From JAJECS01 sp965219705 (GTDB lineage Bacteria > Chloroflexota > UBA11872), in NCBI GenBank assembly GCA_965219705.1, contig OZ244789.1, positions 1,798,001 through 1,862,000 of the forward strand: 64,000 bases of DNA, written 5' to 3'. Under the pieces are notes generated by a model. The model was not told the origin of the DNA, ran no database searches, and worked only from the letters and a program-made list of their open reading frames with translations. This document shows positions 16,363 through 24,427 of the stretch, piece by piece. Positions within the stretch are counted from its first letter, which is position 1. Every line of letters begins with the position of its first letter. The position numbers and the translations under genes were made by a program.

Positions 16363-17696
16363 GCGACCGGTCCCGCGTGCTCACGACCACGGCGACGCCC
16401 GCCGTCACGGTGACTGATGCCGCCGCGGTCATCGCGGACGCCCTGGCCGAGGTCCCGCTTGGTGCGTCCCGCGTGCTCGTGCTGGTGCCCGACGACACCC
16501 GCAAACTTCCCGTGAGCCGGACGTTCGAGGCGGTCTGGCAGGCGCTGCGGGGGCGCGCCGCATCCGTGGACGTGATGATCGCCCAGGGCACCCACGCGGC
16601 GATGCCCCCGGACACAAGGCGGCAGTGGGTGTTTGGCGACGGTGCGTATCCCGATGTCGCCATCTACGACCACGAGTGGGCGCGCCCGGACGCACTGGTT
16701 CAGATTGGCTGCGTGCCGCTAGACGACCAGCAGGCGCGGTTCGGCACGTTCCGGGACCTCGCGCCTGGACTGGGCTTCGACCAAGACATGCCCGTGCGGA
16801 TCAATCGCCGCCTGCTCGAGTACGACCGCGTGATCCTCCTCACGCGCGTCCAGCCGCACGAGGGCGCGGGCTTCGCCGGCGGAGCCAAGCAGATCTTTCC
16901 CGGGGTCTCGGGGCCCGAGATGATCAATCTTCTCCACACCATCGGCAGCCTGCGCGGCGCACGGGCCATTCAAGGCGTGCTCGACAACCCCGTGCGCGAG
17001 CTGATCGACGACATGACCCGTCAGGTTCCGGTTCCCATCACCACCATCGCCTTGGTGGTCGATGACGCCTCCGGAGCCACGCGCGGCGTGTACGTGCAGC
17101 CTGACGGCTGGCGCGAGGTCACCCGCGCCGCGGCCGCGCTGAGCGCCGAGGTCAACATCCGCTTTACGTCCCGCCGCGTCCGGCGCGCGGTGGCGGCCAC
17201 GCCCCGCCTGGCCGACGGTTCGTGGCTCTACCCGGAGCTCTGGACCGGCGCCAAGGGCGTGTTCCGCGGCGACGATACCGTGGCCGACGGCGGCGAGCTC
17301 GTGCTGTTCGCCCCCGGCGTACGGGGGATTTCCGCCGCGCACGGCCGCGCCATAGGGCGGGTGGGCCTCCACGGTTGGCCCTATCTCCTCGCCCACCCCG
17401 AGGTTTGGCAACCCCACGGCGTCAGTCCCCTGGCGCTCACGCTGGGCGTCTTGATCAAAGGCGACGCGCCCATGGTCGATGGACGCGAGACGCCGCGCAT
17501 CGACGTCCGCCTGGCTACTTCCCTCTCCCTGGATGAGTGCCGCGCGCTTGATGTTGGCTATGAGAGCCCGGACGCGGTGGCGCGCGAGATCGACGCGGCC
17601 CCGGCCGACGCCATCGACGGCGACCGCCTCGTCATGCACAACGCCGGCAGCGTCCTATGGCGGTACCGGTCTGCCAACGGCGCATCGGCTTCCTAG
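16359..17696 (+). CDS. Lactate racemase-like (LarA / DUF2088) protein
   Basis: A 445-residue LarA-family protein. LarA enzymes interconvert 2-hydroxyacid isomers using a nickel-pincer nucleotide cofactor bound to Lys. The expected residues can be placed: DDTRK (45-49), QGTH with His79, PHEGAGFAGGAKQIFPGVSG with His167 and Lys177, and His193 in INLLHTIG. The His-Lys-His spacing (10 and 16) matches my recollection of Lactobacillus LarA (His174, Lys184, His200). The cofactor genes larB, larC and larE are not in this window. Substrates vary widely in this family. Translation is coupled to the peptidase by an ATGA overlap. Confidence 0.82.
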   Translation: MSDRSRVLTTTATPAVTVTDAAAVIADALAEVPLGASRVLVLVPDDTRKLPVSRTFEAVWQALRGRAASVDVMIAQGTHAAMPPDTRRQWVFGDGAYPDVAIYDHEWARPDALVQIGCVPLDDQQARFGTFRDLAPGLGFDQDMPVRINRRLLEYDRVILLTRVQPHEGAGFAGGAKQIFPGVSGPEMINLLHTIGSLRGARAIQGVLDNPVRELIDDMTRQVPVPITTIALVVDDASGATRGVYVQPDGWREVTRAAAALSAEVNIRFTSRRVRRAVAATPRLADGSWLYPELWTGAKGVFRGDDTVADGGELVLFAPGVRGISAAHGRAIGRVGLHGWPYLLAHPEVWQPHGVSPLALTLGVLIKGDAPMVDGRETPRIDVRLATSLSLDECRALDVGYESPDAVAREIDAAPADAIDGDRLVMHNAGSVLWRYRSANGASAS

Positions 17697-17838
17697 CCCG
17701 AGCCGTGAGCAGGGCGGCGCCAGCCGTTGCGTATCATCCGACGGATCACGCCAGGCTTCAGGTTTCGGGGCCTGCGTTTGACAGTACCGAAGAGAGTCCC
17801 GCGCCGACGTGGATGCGCCGGCGCAACCGGGAGCCGTG

Positions 17839-18630
17839 ATGGCAGCCGAAGCTTCTCCTCAGCCGTTCGAGCAAGGCGATACGCCCACGCAAAGACTCCC
17901 CGACCTGTCCGTCGTCATTCCGACCTACCGGCAATCCGACGTGATCGGCCATCAGGTTACTGAGGTTCTCCGGGCGTTGGATGGGCTCGGCTGCGACTAC
18001 GACGTGCTGGTGGTCGTGGACGGTGATGAGGACCGCACATCGGCCGCGCTCGCAAAGATCGAGCACGCGCGGTTGCGCGTCGCCGTGCAGGAGCGGAATT
18101 CGGGCAAGGGCGAGGCCGTGCGCCGCGGCCTGCTGATAGTTGCCGGACGCGCCCGGGCTTTTCTCGACGGCGGCGGGGACATCCCCCCCCAATGCCTCGT
18201 GGACGCCTATCAGCTGTACGTCGAGTCGCAGGCGGACATCGTGGTCGGGTCGAAGCTGCATGCACAGTCGGTCGTCGAATACCCGCTGCCGCGCCGTATC
18301 TATAGCTGGGGATACCGCCAGCTGACGAGGCTGTTGTTTGGCCTCACCGTGCGTGATACGCAAGTCGGCCTGAAGATATACGCCGCGCCGGTCGTCGAGC
18401 AGGTCTTTCCCCATGTGCGCACGTCCGGCTTCGCCTTCGACATCGAGGCCCTGGCGCTCGCGATTCGGCTCGGCTTCCGCACCATCGTCGAGGCGCCGGT
18501 GATCGTGCGTGACCGGTATCCGAGCACGATCCGACCGACGACCGTCGCCACCATGTTTATCGAGACGCTGATGGTGGCCGGGCGCTTGCGGCGGTTCGCC
18601 CCGAATCTGCCGTCCTCCGAGCGGACGTAG
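17839..18630 (+). CDS. GT2 glycosyltransferase, polyprenyl-phosphate-sugar synthase type
   Basis: A 263-residue GT-A glycosyltransferase (family 2). It begins DLSVVIPTYRQSD and has VLVVVDGDEDRTSA, NSGKGEAVRRGL, FLDGGGDIPP at the DxD position (here DGGGD), and DTQVGLKIYAAPV, which is typical of dolichyl/undecaprenyl-phosphate mannosyl- or glucosyltransferases. Such enzymes load one sugar on a lipid carrier as donor for GT-C enzymes outside the membrane. That suits the GT-C-like proteins in this locus. No C-terminal membrane helices are present. The ATG at 17839 is used; GTG 17809 is possible. It marks the left border of the polysaccharide locus. Confidence 0.82.
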   Translation: MAAEASPQPFEQGDTPTQRLPDLSVVIPTYRQSDVIGHQVTEVLRALDGLGCDYDVLVVVDGDEDRTSAALAKIEHARLRVAVQERNSGKGEAVRRGLLIVAGRARAFLDGGGDIPPQCLVDAYQLYVESQADIVVGSKLHAQSVVEYPLPRRIYSWGYRQLTRLLFGLTVRDTQVGLKIYAAPVVEQVFPHVRTSGFAFDIEALALAIRLGFRTIVEAPVIVRDRYPSTIRPTTVATMFIETLMVAGRLRRFAPNLPSSERT

Positions 18631-18679
18631 CCGCAGCGGCCGCGCGGGGCTCCACCGACCCGCCGCGGTCTTGCGGCGT

Positions 18680-19711
18680 CTACGGCCTCGGACGAACCAG
18701 GCCGCCCAAGAACTGCCAGCCGTAACACAGGTGGCTGGCGACAATCGCGGGGGCGACCGCCGTCCCGATTCCAATGCTCCCGGATCCGCGCATGGCGAGC
18801 AGCGCGCTGCCCGCCACGGCAACGCCGTAGAGGGCCAAGCTGCCAAGGAACGCGACGCGAACCGGCTCGATCCAGACCGACGCCAGGGCAGCAACCACCA
18901 GCCACAGAAGCCATAGGCTCGGGATGAAATACTGGAATCGTCGCGAGGTCGCTGGAAACACTCGGGCGAAGTAGCCGCGGTGCCGTCCGTAGTGCGCGAT
19001 CTGCCGCAGGTGGCCGCGCATCACGGGCCGCCGACGGTGATAGACCAGCGCGCCGGGCTCGTAGATGATCACTCCACCGCGGCGCACGAGCTCCAGGCAG
19101 AGCTTCGTGTCCTCCCCCGGATAGAACGCGCTGTCGAACCCACCAACGGTCTGAAACGCCGAGCGGCGCACCATCAGGTTCATCGACGGATAGTCGTCCA
19201 CGGCTCGGCTCCGGCCCGGCACATAGCGGAAGCGGGCGGGGCCGGACACGATCCATGACGCATAGGTCCAGCCGGATACCTGCGCGCGAAACTCGTCGTT
19301 TGGAGGGGTGACGCCCGGGCCGCCGACCGCGCACACCGTCGGGCGATCGAAGTGCGGCAGGGCTGCTTCGAGCCAACCCGGAGCGGGATACGCGTCGTCA
19401 TCGAGAAACGCCAGCCACTCCCCAGCGGCGGCTGCCGCACCCATGTCGCGCTTCTCCGCCGGTCCTATCGGGCCGCTGACGATGCAGCGCGCCGCGCCCA
19501 GGCCGTCAGACGGCGCCTCGTCGAGGACAACGATCGTCTCCCGCGGCGGACGTTCCAGGTTCGCTATCGCCGCCAGCGCCTCCATGAGACTGGCGGTCTC
19601 GCGCGCTGCGACGATGACGATGGACACGTCCACGAACGGTGTGTCATGCGGCGTCCGGCGTGCGTGGCGATCCGTGGCCGGCTGCGGCGTCAATGGTTCA
19701 GGGTCACCCAT
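18680..19711 (-). CDS. GT2 glycosyltransferase with C-terminal membrane helices
   Basis: A 343-residue family 2 glycosyltransferase. The GT-A domain covers about residues 26-250: VDVSIVIVAARE, WLAFLDDDAYPAPGWLE (DDD as metal site), VGGPGVTPPND, MNLMVRRSAFQTVGGFD and GEDTKLCLELVRRG. The C-terminal third has two or three membrane helices (FIPSLWLLWLVVAALASVW onward). It resembles transferases that extend surface glycans at the inner face of the membrane. It is on the minus strand and diverges from the radical SAM gene, with a 104-base gap. Confidence 0.85.
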   Translation of the reverse strand: MGDPEPLTPQPATDRHARRTPHDTPFVDVSIVIVAARETASLMEALAAIANLERPPRETIVVLDEAPSDGLGAARCIVSGPIGPAEKRDMGAAAAAGEWLAFLDDDAYPAPGWLEAALPHFDRPTVCAVGGPGVTPPNDEFRAQVSGWTYASWIVSGPARFRYVPGRSRAVDDYPSMNLMVRRSAFQTVGGFDSAFYPGEDTKLCLELVRRGGVIIYEPGALVYHRRRPVMRGHLRQIAHYGRHRGYFARVFPATSRRFQYFIPSLWLLWLVVAALASVWIEPVRVAFLGSLALYGVAVAGSALLAMRGSGSIGIGTAVAPAIVASHLCYGWQFLGGLVRPRP

Positions 19712-19815
19712 GGTGGTCTAGAATCATAAGGCCGACGTGTTGCACGGCGGGATGAGTCCGACGCCAGTCCATTGGTTCCGCCGCGGCTTCACCATCACCG
19801 AAACGATACGCCCGC

Positions 19816-21540
19816 GTGAGAGTTGCTATCAGCTTTCCGCCGTTCGAGAGCGCCAAGGGCATCCCGCTCCTCAGTCAGAACCGGCAGTACCAGGTCTTCT
19901 CGACGGGCCGGAGCGAGGGCGGTGGGCTCGTGGGCGCGCTGAATCGGTTTGTTGGCGATAACGCCACCGTGATCTTCCCCGTGCTGCCGGCGCTGGCGGC
20001 CACGCTGCTGCAACGCCATGGTCATGAGGCCGTCTGGCTGGATGGCATCGCCGAAGGCTGGGACTGGGAAACCTACTGTCGGGAGGTCGAGCAGGCCCGG
20101 CCCGACCTGATGATGATCGAGACCAAGACGCCCAGCGCGCCGCCGCTCTACCAAGCGATCAGCGACCTCAAGGCGCGATTTCCAGCAATGACCATCGCGC
20201 TGGTTGGCGATCACGTCACCGCATTTCCCGAAGAACCGTTCCTCTTCTGCCCCGTCGACTACGTGATCCGGGGCGGCCAGTTCGACTTCGCCCTGTTGAA
20301 TCTTGCGGACTTCCTGGAGGGGCGCGACGACCTGGGGGGCGGCGTGTTCTGGCGGCACGACGGCCCGGAGATCGTCAACTCCGGCGTCGAACCGGCTCCG
20401 CCTGTCCGGGAAGCCGTCCGTCCCCACATCGACCGACGGCTGGCGAAATGGGAACTCTACGCCTATCGCAACGGGAACTTCTTGAAGAAGGGCACCTATG
20501 GCTGGGCCACGGGCGCGAGCAGCGCCGACTGCTGGTGGCGGCGGCGGGTGCCCGGCGGGCCGCGGCATGGCGGCGGAGGCTGCACCTTCTGCTCCTGGAC
20601 CAGCATGCTCCCGACCTGGTCCGTCAGGCCGGTTGACGACTACCTGGACGAGCTGGAGCAGCTCGTCGATCTCGGCGTCGAAGAGGTGTTCGACGATACG
20701 GGCACGTTTCCCGCCGGGCGCTGGCTAACCGACTTCTGCACTGGGTACCGCGAGCGCGGGCTGGACAAGGTCCTGATGATGGGCTGCAACATGCGGGCCG
20801 ACGCCCTCTCGCAGGCCGAATACGAGATGCTGGGCGCCAGCAACTTCCGGTTCATCCTGTACGGCATCGAGTCGGCCAATCAGCGCACGCTCGATCTTCT
20901 CAACAAGGGCACGACCGTTCGCCAGCAGTGGGAGTCCGTCAAATGGGCCAGCGAGGCCGGGCTCGAACCGCACGTGACGTGCATGGTCGGCTACCCGTGG
21001 GAGACGTTCGACGAGGCCAAGCGGACCATCGACTTCACGCGCGAGACTTTTGACCGCGGCTGGATCAACACCCTGCAAGGCACCATCGTCATCCCCTACC
21101 CCGGCACCCAGCTCTACGCTCAGGCTCGTGAGAACGACTGGCTGCGGTTTGACGGTCCGGAGCACTGGGAACGATTTGACATGCGGGAACCCGTGCTGCG
21201 CTCACCAATCCCGACGCCGGAGATCATGGGATTGGTGCAGTCCCTCTACACCAGCTTCCTGACGCCGCGCTACGTCTCGCGCAAGCTGCTGCACGCCGGC
21301 AAGAGCCGCGACCACTTCCGGTACTACGTGGTTCGCGGGTCGCGCTACATCGTGGGCCACATGCTCGACTTTCGGAAGGGCCAATTGGACGCGGATGAGA
21401 CCGGCGCCGCTCCGATCGACACGGGCGTGGCCGAGCTTCCCGCCAGGCTCTTCACCGCGGGCGGGACAACGGCGCCTGTTGATGCGAGCTTGCTTGAGCC
21501 GGTCGAGTCCGAGGCCGAGCCGGCGATCGCGGTCGGCTAG
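19816..21540 (+). CDS. B12-binding-type radical SAM protein with unusual cysteine spacing
   Basis: A 574-residue protein. The N-terminal 190 residues look like a cobalamin-binding domain of B12-radical SAM enzymes (PALAATLLQRHGHEAVWLDG, LVGDHVTAFPEE, DYVIRGGQFDFALL). The radical SAM barrel follows: EEVFDDTGTFP, MGCNMRADALSQAEYEML, ILYGIESANQRTLDLLNKG, TCMVGYPWE and IVIPYPGTQLY. The cluster Cys are at about 239, 256 and 259, a CX16CX2C arrangement in place of CX3CX2C. The inserted stretch is Arg/Gly-rich. Relatives methylate or rearrange unreactive carbons. Its place beside glycosyltransferases suggests sugar or lipid modification, but the reaction is unknown. GTG start at 19816. Confidence 0.82.
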   Translation: MRVAISFPPFESAKGIPLLSQNRQYQVFSTGRSEGGGLVGALNRFVGDNATVIFPVLPALAATLLQRHGHEAVWLDGIAEGWDWETYCREVEQARPDLMMIETKTPSAPPLYQAISDLKARFPAMTIALVGDHVTAFPEEPFLFCPVDYVIRGGQFDFALLNLADFLEGRDDLGGGVFWRHDGPEIVNSGVEPAPPVREAVRPHIDRRLAKWELYAYRNGNFLKKGTYGWATGASSADCWWRRRVPGGPRHGGGGCTFCSWTSMLPTWSVRPVDDYLDELEQLVDLGVEEVFDDTGTFPAGRWLTDFCTGYRERGLDKVLMMGCNMRADALSQAEYEMLGASNFRFILYGIESANQRTLDLLNKGTTVRQQWESVKWASEAGLEPHVTCMVGYPWETFDEAKRTIDFTRETFDRGWINTLQGTIVIPYPGTQLYAQARENDWLRFDGPEHWERFDMREPVLRSPIPTPEIMGLVQSLYTSFLTPRYVSRKLLHAGKSRDHFRYYVVRGSRYIVGHMLDFRKGQLDADETGAAPIDTGVAELPARLFTAGGTTAPVDASLLEPVESEAEPAIAVG

Positions 21541-21613
21541 CGACGTTCACCCAGATCGAGTGCATCGCTGCCGTATCGAGCGGCGTCGGTGGTAGCATCC
21601 CGCGCTCGCTGTC

Positions 21614-22885
21614 TTGGCTTCCACCCCGTTGAAAATCCTGCTGGTCATGAATGGTTTGGTTCGCGAGCAAGTCGACGGCGGGTGCGTCAGGATCATCGAG
21701 ATCTCGAAGCAGTGGCAGCGGGCCGGGCATGACATTCATCTGATGGGCAGCGCCCAGGCCGGTGTCTCGTGCCGGCAATGGGGGCTCAAGCCGACACTGC
21801 ACACCAGCCGCTGGCGAGGCGGCCACAGCCGCTGGTGGCTGGCCCTGCATTCGATTACGGTGTGCCTCTTTCTTCCGCTATCGCTCTGGCGCCTCCATCC
21901 GGACCTGATCGTTACCTCGCATGATCAGCCCTATGACGTCTTGCCGGGGGTCATGCTCAAGCTTCAGCGCTGGAGGAGCGTGCGCCTGGCTGTCTCGGTG
22001 CCGATGATGCCGGTCTGGAGCTTTTGGCGCCGCAAAGGGCCGCCTTGGTTTAACGCGCTCGCCTTTCTTGCCGCCCAGCGGTTGTCCTTGCTCCTGGCGG
22101 CGCTGTTCGCGGACCGCACGCTTGCCGTGGCTCGCGCCACCGCGCGCCAGCTTCGTCGCAGCGGATTCCCGATGCGCCGTGTCACCGCGGTTGCCTGCGG
22201 CGTAGATCTCGCCGCCCTACGTGCCGTCACCCCTAGCCCGCAAACCCCGCGGTATGACGCCGCGTCGGTTGGGCGCCTAACCGCCGCCAAGGGTGTTTTC
22301 GATCTTATCGATGCGTGGGAGCTGGTCGTCGCGCAGAAGCCAGACGCCAAACTCGCGATCATCGGCGACGGTCCCGATCAGCAGTCGGTGCAGGAACGCG
22401 TGCGGCGCTGCGGCCTCGCGGGGAACGTTTATCTTCTGGGCGCGATTGAGTCCGCTGAGAAGAACCAGTGCGTCCGCGCCTGTCGGCTGTTCACGCTCCC
22501 CTCACACGAGGAGAGTTGGTCGATTGCGATGGGTGAAGCCATGGCACTGGGCGCCCCGGTGGTCGCCTATGACCTTCCGGAACTTCTGGAGGTCTGGGGC
22601 GACGCCTACCATGCCGTTCCCGAGGGTGACATCCCGGCGCTTGCCAGCGATATTCTGTCGCTCCTGGACGATGAGCCGGCCCGTCGTGAGCTTGCCGGGC
22701 GAGGCTTGGCCCGTGTGAGCTCGCTGGACTGGTCGGCGATTGCTGAGCACGAGATTCGGTGGCTCATGGGAGACCTTGCTGAAAGCGATCCGCTTGGCGT
22801 GGACCCGTGGCTGGTGGCGTCGCCGGAGCCGCCAACGTCGTCAAGGCTTGCGGACGACCGGCCACCGACCACCACGGCCAAGTAG
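21614..22885 (+). CDS. GT4-family glycosyltransferase
   Basis: A 423-residue GT-B glycosyltransferase. The N-terminal domain starts ILLVMNGLVREQVDGG. The C-terminal nucleotide-sugar domain has ACGVDLAALR, KLAIIGDGPD, VYLLGAIES and the family Glu pair in LPSHEESWSIAMGEAMALGAPVVAYDLPE. The middle holds a hydrophobic stretch (HSITVCLFLPLSLWRL) that may touch the membrane. A TTG at 21614 is the start. It is clearly paralogous to the gene at 37548-38735: both share GVFDLIDAWELVV-like, DAKLAIIGDG, EVWGDAYHAVP and LARVSSLDW segments. It lies in the same orientation as the flippase gene, whose frame overlaps its end. Confidence 0.88.
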   Translation: MASTPLKILLVMNGLVREQVDGGCVRIIEISKQWQRAGHDIHLMGSAQAGVSCRQWGLKPTLHTSRWRGGHSRWWLALHSITVCLFLPLSLWRLHPDLIVTSHDQPYDVLPGVMLKLQRWRSVRLAVSVPMMPVWSFWRRKGPPWFNALAFLAAQRLSLLLAALFADRTLAVARATARQLRRSGFPMRRVTAVACGVDLAALRAVTPSPQTPRYDAASVGRLTAAKGVFDLIDAWELVVAQKPDAKLAIIGDGPDQQSVQERVRRCGLAGNVYLLGAIESAEKNQCVRACRLFTLPSHEESWSIAMGEAMALGAPVVAYDLPELLEVWGDAYHAVPEGDIPALASDILSLLDDEPARRELAGRGLARVSSLDWSAIAEHEIRWLMGDLAESDPLGVDPWLVASPEPPTSSRLADDRPPTTTAK

Positions 22886-24357
22886 GTGCTCGCTCCCGTA
22901 GACAGCTGTCTTGGGTTCGTACGCATGGCACAACCCTGAGCCAACCAACGCCTGAGGCGCGTCGGGCCGCCGCGGCGCCTACGGACGGCGACGCTGGCAA
23001 CGCGCCAGGCCCGGCCGCGCCGCCGGCGCTGCGCGCGGCTGACCCTGGGACGTCGGGGCCGCGTGTGGTGGCCCGCGACACCGTGGTGCTTGGCGCCCTG
23101 AATTTTCTCGCGAGCCTGACGTCCTTTGGGTTTCAGTGGGCCATGGCGCGCATGCTGGCGCCCGGTGACTATGCCGACCTGTTTGCGGTGCTCGCGCTGT
23201 TCGCCGTGCTCTCGGTGCCGTCGCAACTGCTACTGCCGATTGGCACGCGCGTGACGAGCCTGGCCGTCGTCGGGCAGGGGCGCTCTGCCGCCATTGAGGT
23301 TATGCGGCGCGCGCTCATCCGGGGCGGGTTCGTTGGCCTCGTGGCCTGGATCGTCGTCGCCGCGCTGAGCGGCGTGATTGAATTCCTGATTGGGACGGAT
23401 AACCGCGCCGCAATCATCTGGCTTGGCGGCGCCGTTGCCATCGCCTTTGTGTCTCCGTTCGCCAAAGCCCTGTTGACCGGTCTGCGCGCGTTCCTCTTGC
23501 TCGGGGCCTCCAACCTGGTGGATGGCGCGCTGCGCGCGTCGATTGGTGTTGGCTTGGTGGCGCTTGGCTTTGGAGTGGCGGGGGGCATGGCCGCATCCGC
23601 ACTCTCGGGTTTGTTCGGCGTCCTGGTCGTGGTGCTTGCCGCGCCCTTCATCGTCCGTGCAACCACTGAGGCGCCTGCCGACAACGCCCCCGCCGATTCG
23701 AGCGGGAAGACCTCGCACGTCTTGGTCGGGTTGCTGAGCCTGTCGCTGGCGATCCTCATGAACGTTGACATCCTGGTCGTGCGGCACTTCTTCGACGATG
23801 CGAGCGCGTCGCTGTACGCCGCATCGGCCCTCGTCGGCCGCATCGTCCTCTTCGCGTCGGCGCCGGCCGCGCTGGTCGTGCTGCCCCATATCATTCGGCA
23901 CGTCGCTGCCGGCGAGCCGCTGACGCGCACCTTTGCGATCACCAGCGCCTTCACCGTCCTCATCAGCGGCGGCGCCGCGCTGGTCATTGTCCTCGTGCCC
24001 GAGCTGGTCTTTCAGATCATCTTCGCGGACCGCTATGTCCCCGTCCCCTCGCTGGTCTGGGGCTACACCCTTGCCGGATCACTCTTGGCACTCTTGACGC
24101 TGTTGACGTACTTCCACATCGGGGCCGGTACGCTTCGCGTATGGGTCGTGCTGGTGCCGCTGAGCATCGCGTGCGCCGTCACGCTGTGGCTTCGCCACGA
24201 GAGCCTGGTCGCGGTGGTGTGGACGCTCGACGCGTTCCTGAGCGCCGGTGCGCTCGCGATGCTTGGCTGGGCTGTAAGGGTTCTCCGGCGGGACCGCGCC
24301 ATCGTGGAGCAGCAGTCGGCGGAAGCGGGCACGAGCCGCGCGCGAGCGGGTTCCTGA
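22807..24357 (+). CDS. Polysaccharide/oligosaccharide flippase (Wzx/MATE-like)
   Basis: A membrane protein with about 12-14 helices, of the polysaccharide-transport branch of the MOP superfamily. It moves lipid-linked oligosaccharides across the membrane. Typical is the start TVVLGALNFLASLTSFGFQWAMARMLAPGDYADLFAVLALFAVLS. Later segments such as LLSLSLAILMNVDILVVRHFFDDASASLYAAS also match. The frame opens at GTG 22807, overlapping the GT4 gene by 79 bases. An inner start at the GTG pair 23065/23068 gives about 430 residues and avoids a long Ala/Pro-rich tail, so the start is uncertain. A degraded copy of its last third lies at 28943-29130. Confidence 0.85.
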   Translation: MAGGVAGAANVVKACGRPATDHHGQVGARSRRQLSWVRTHGTTLSQPTPEARRAAAAPTDGDAGNAPGPAAPPALRAADPGTSGPRVVARDTVVLGALNFLASLTSFGFQWAMARMLAPGDYADLFAVLALFAVLSVPSQLLLPIGTRVTSLAVVGQGRSAAIEVMRRALIRGGFVGLVAWIVVAALSGVIEFLIGTDNRAAIIWLGGAVAIAFVSPFAKALLTGLRAFLLLGASNLVDGALRASIGVGLVALGFGVAGGMAASALSGLFGVLVVVLAAPFIVRATTEAPADNAPADSSGKTSHVLVGLLSLSLAILMNVDILVVRHFFDDASASLYAASALVGRIVLFASAPAALVVLPHIIRHVAAGEPLTRTFAITSAFTVLISGGAALVIVLVPELVFQIIFADRYVPVPSLVWGYTLAGSLLALLTLLTYFHIGAGTLRVWVVLVPLSIACAVTLWLRHESLVAVVWTLDAFLSAGALAMLGWAVRVLRRDRAIVEQQSAEAGTSRARAGS

Positions 24358-24427
24358 TGCTTCCGGGGCAGCTGAGGGCGGCCATCGGCGTGCCGCTTGA
24401 CGCGGTGGCAATGCGTGCTCGCCCCAC

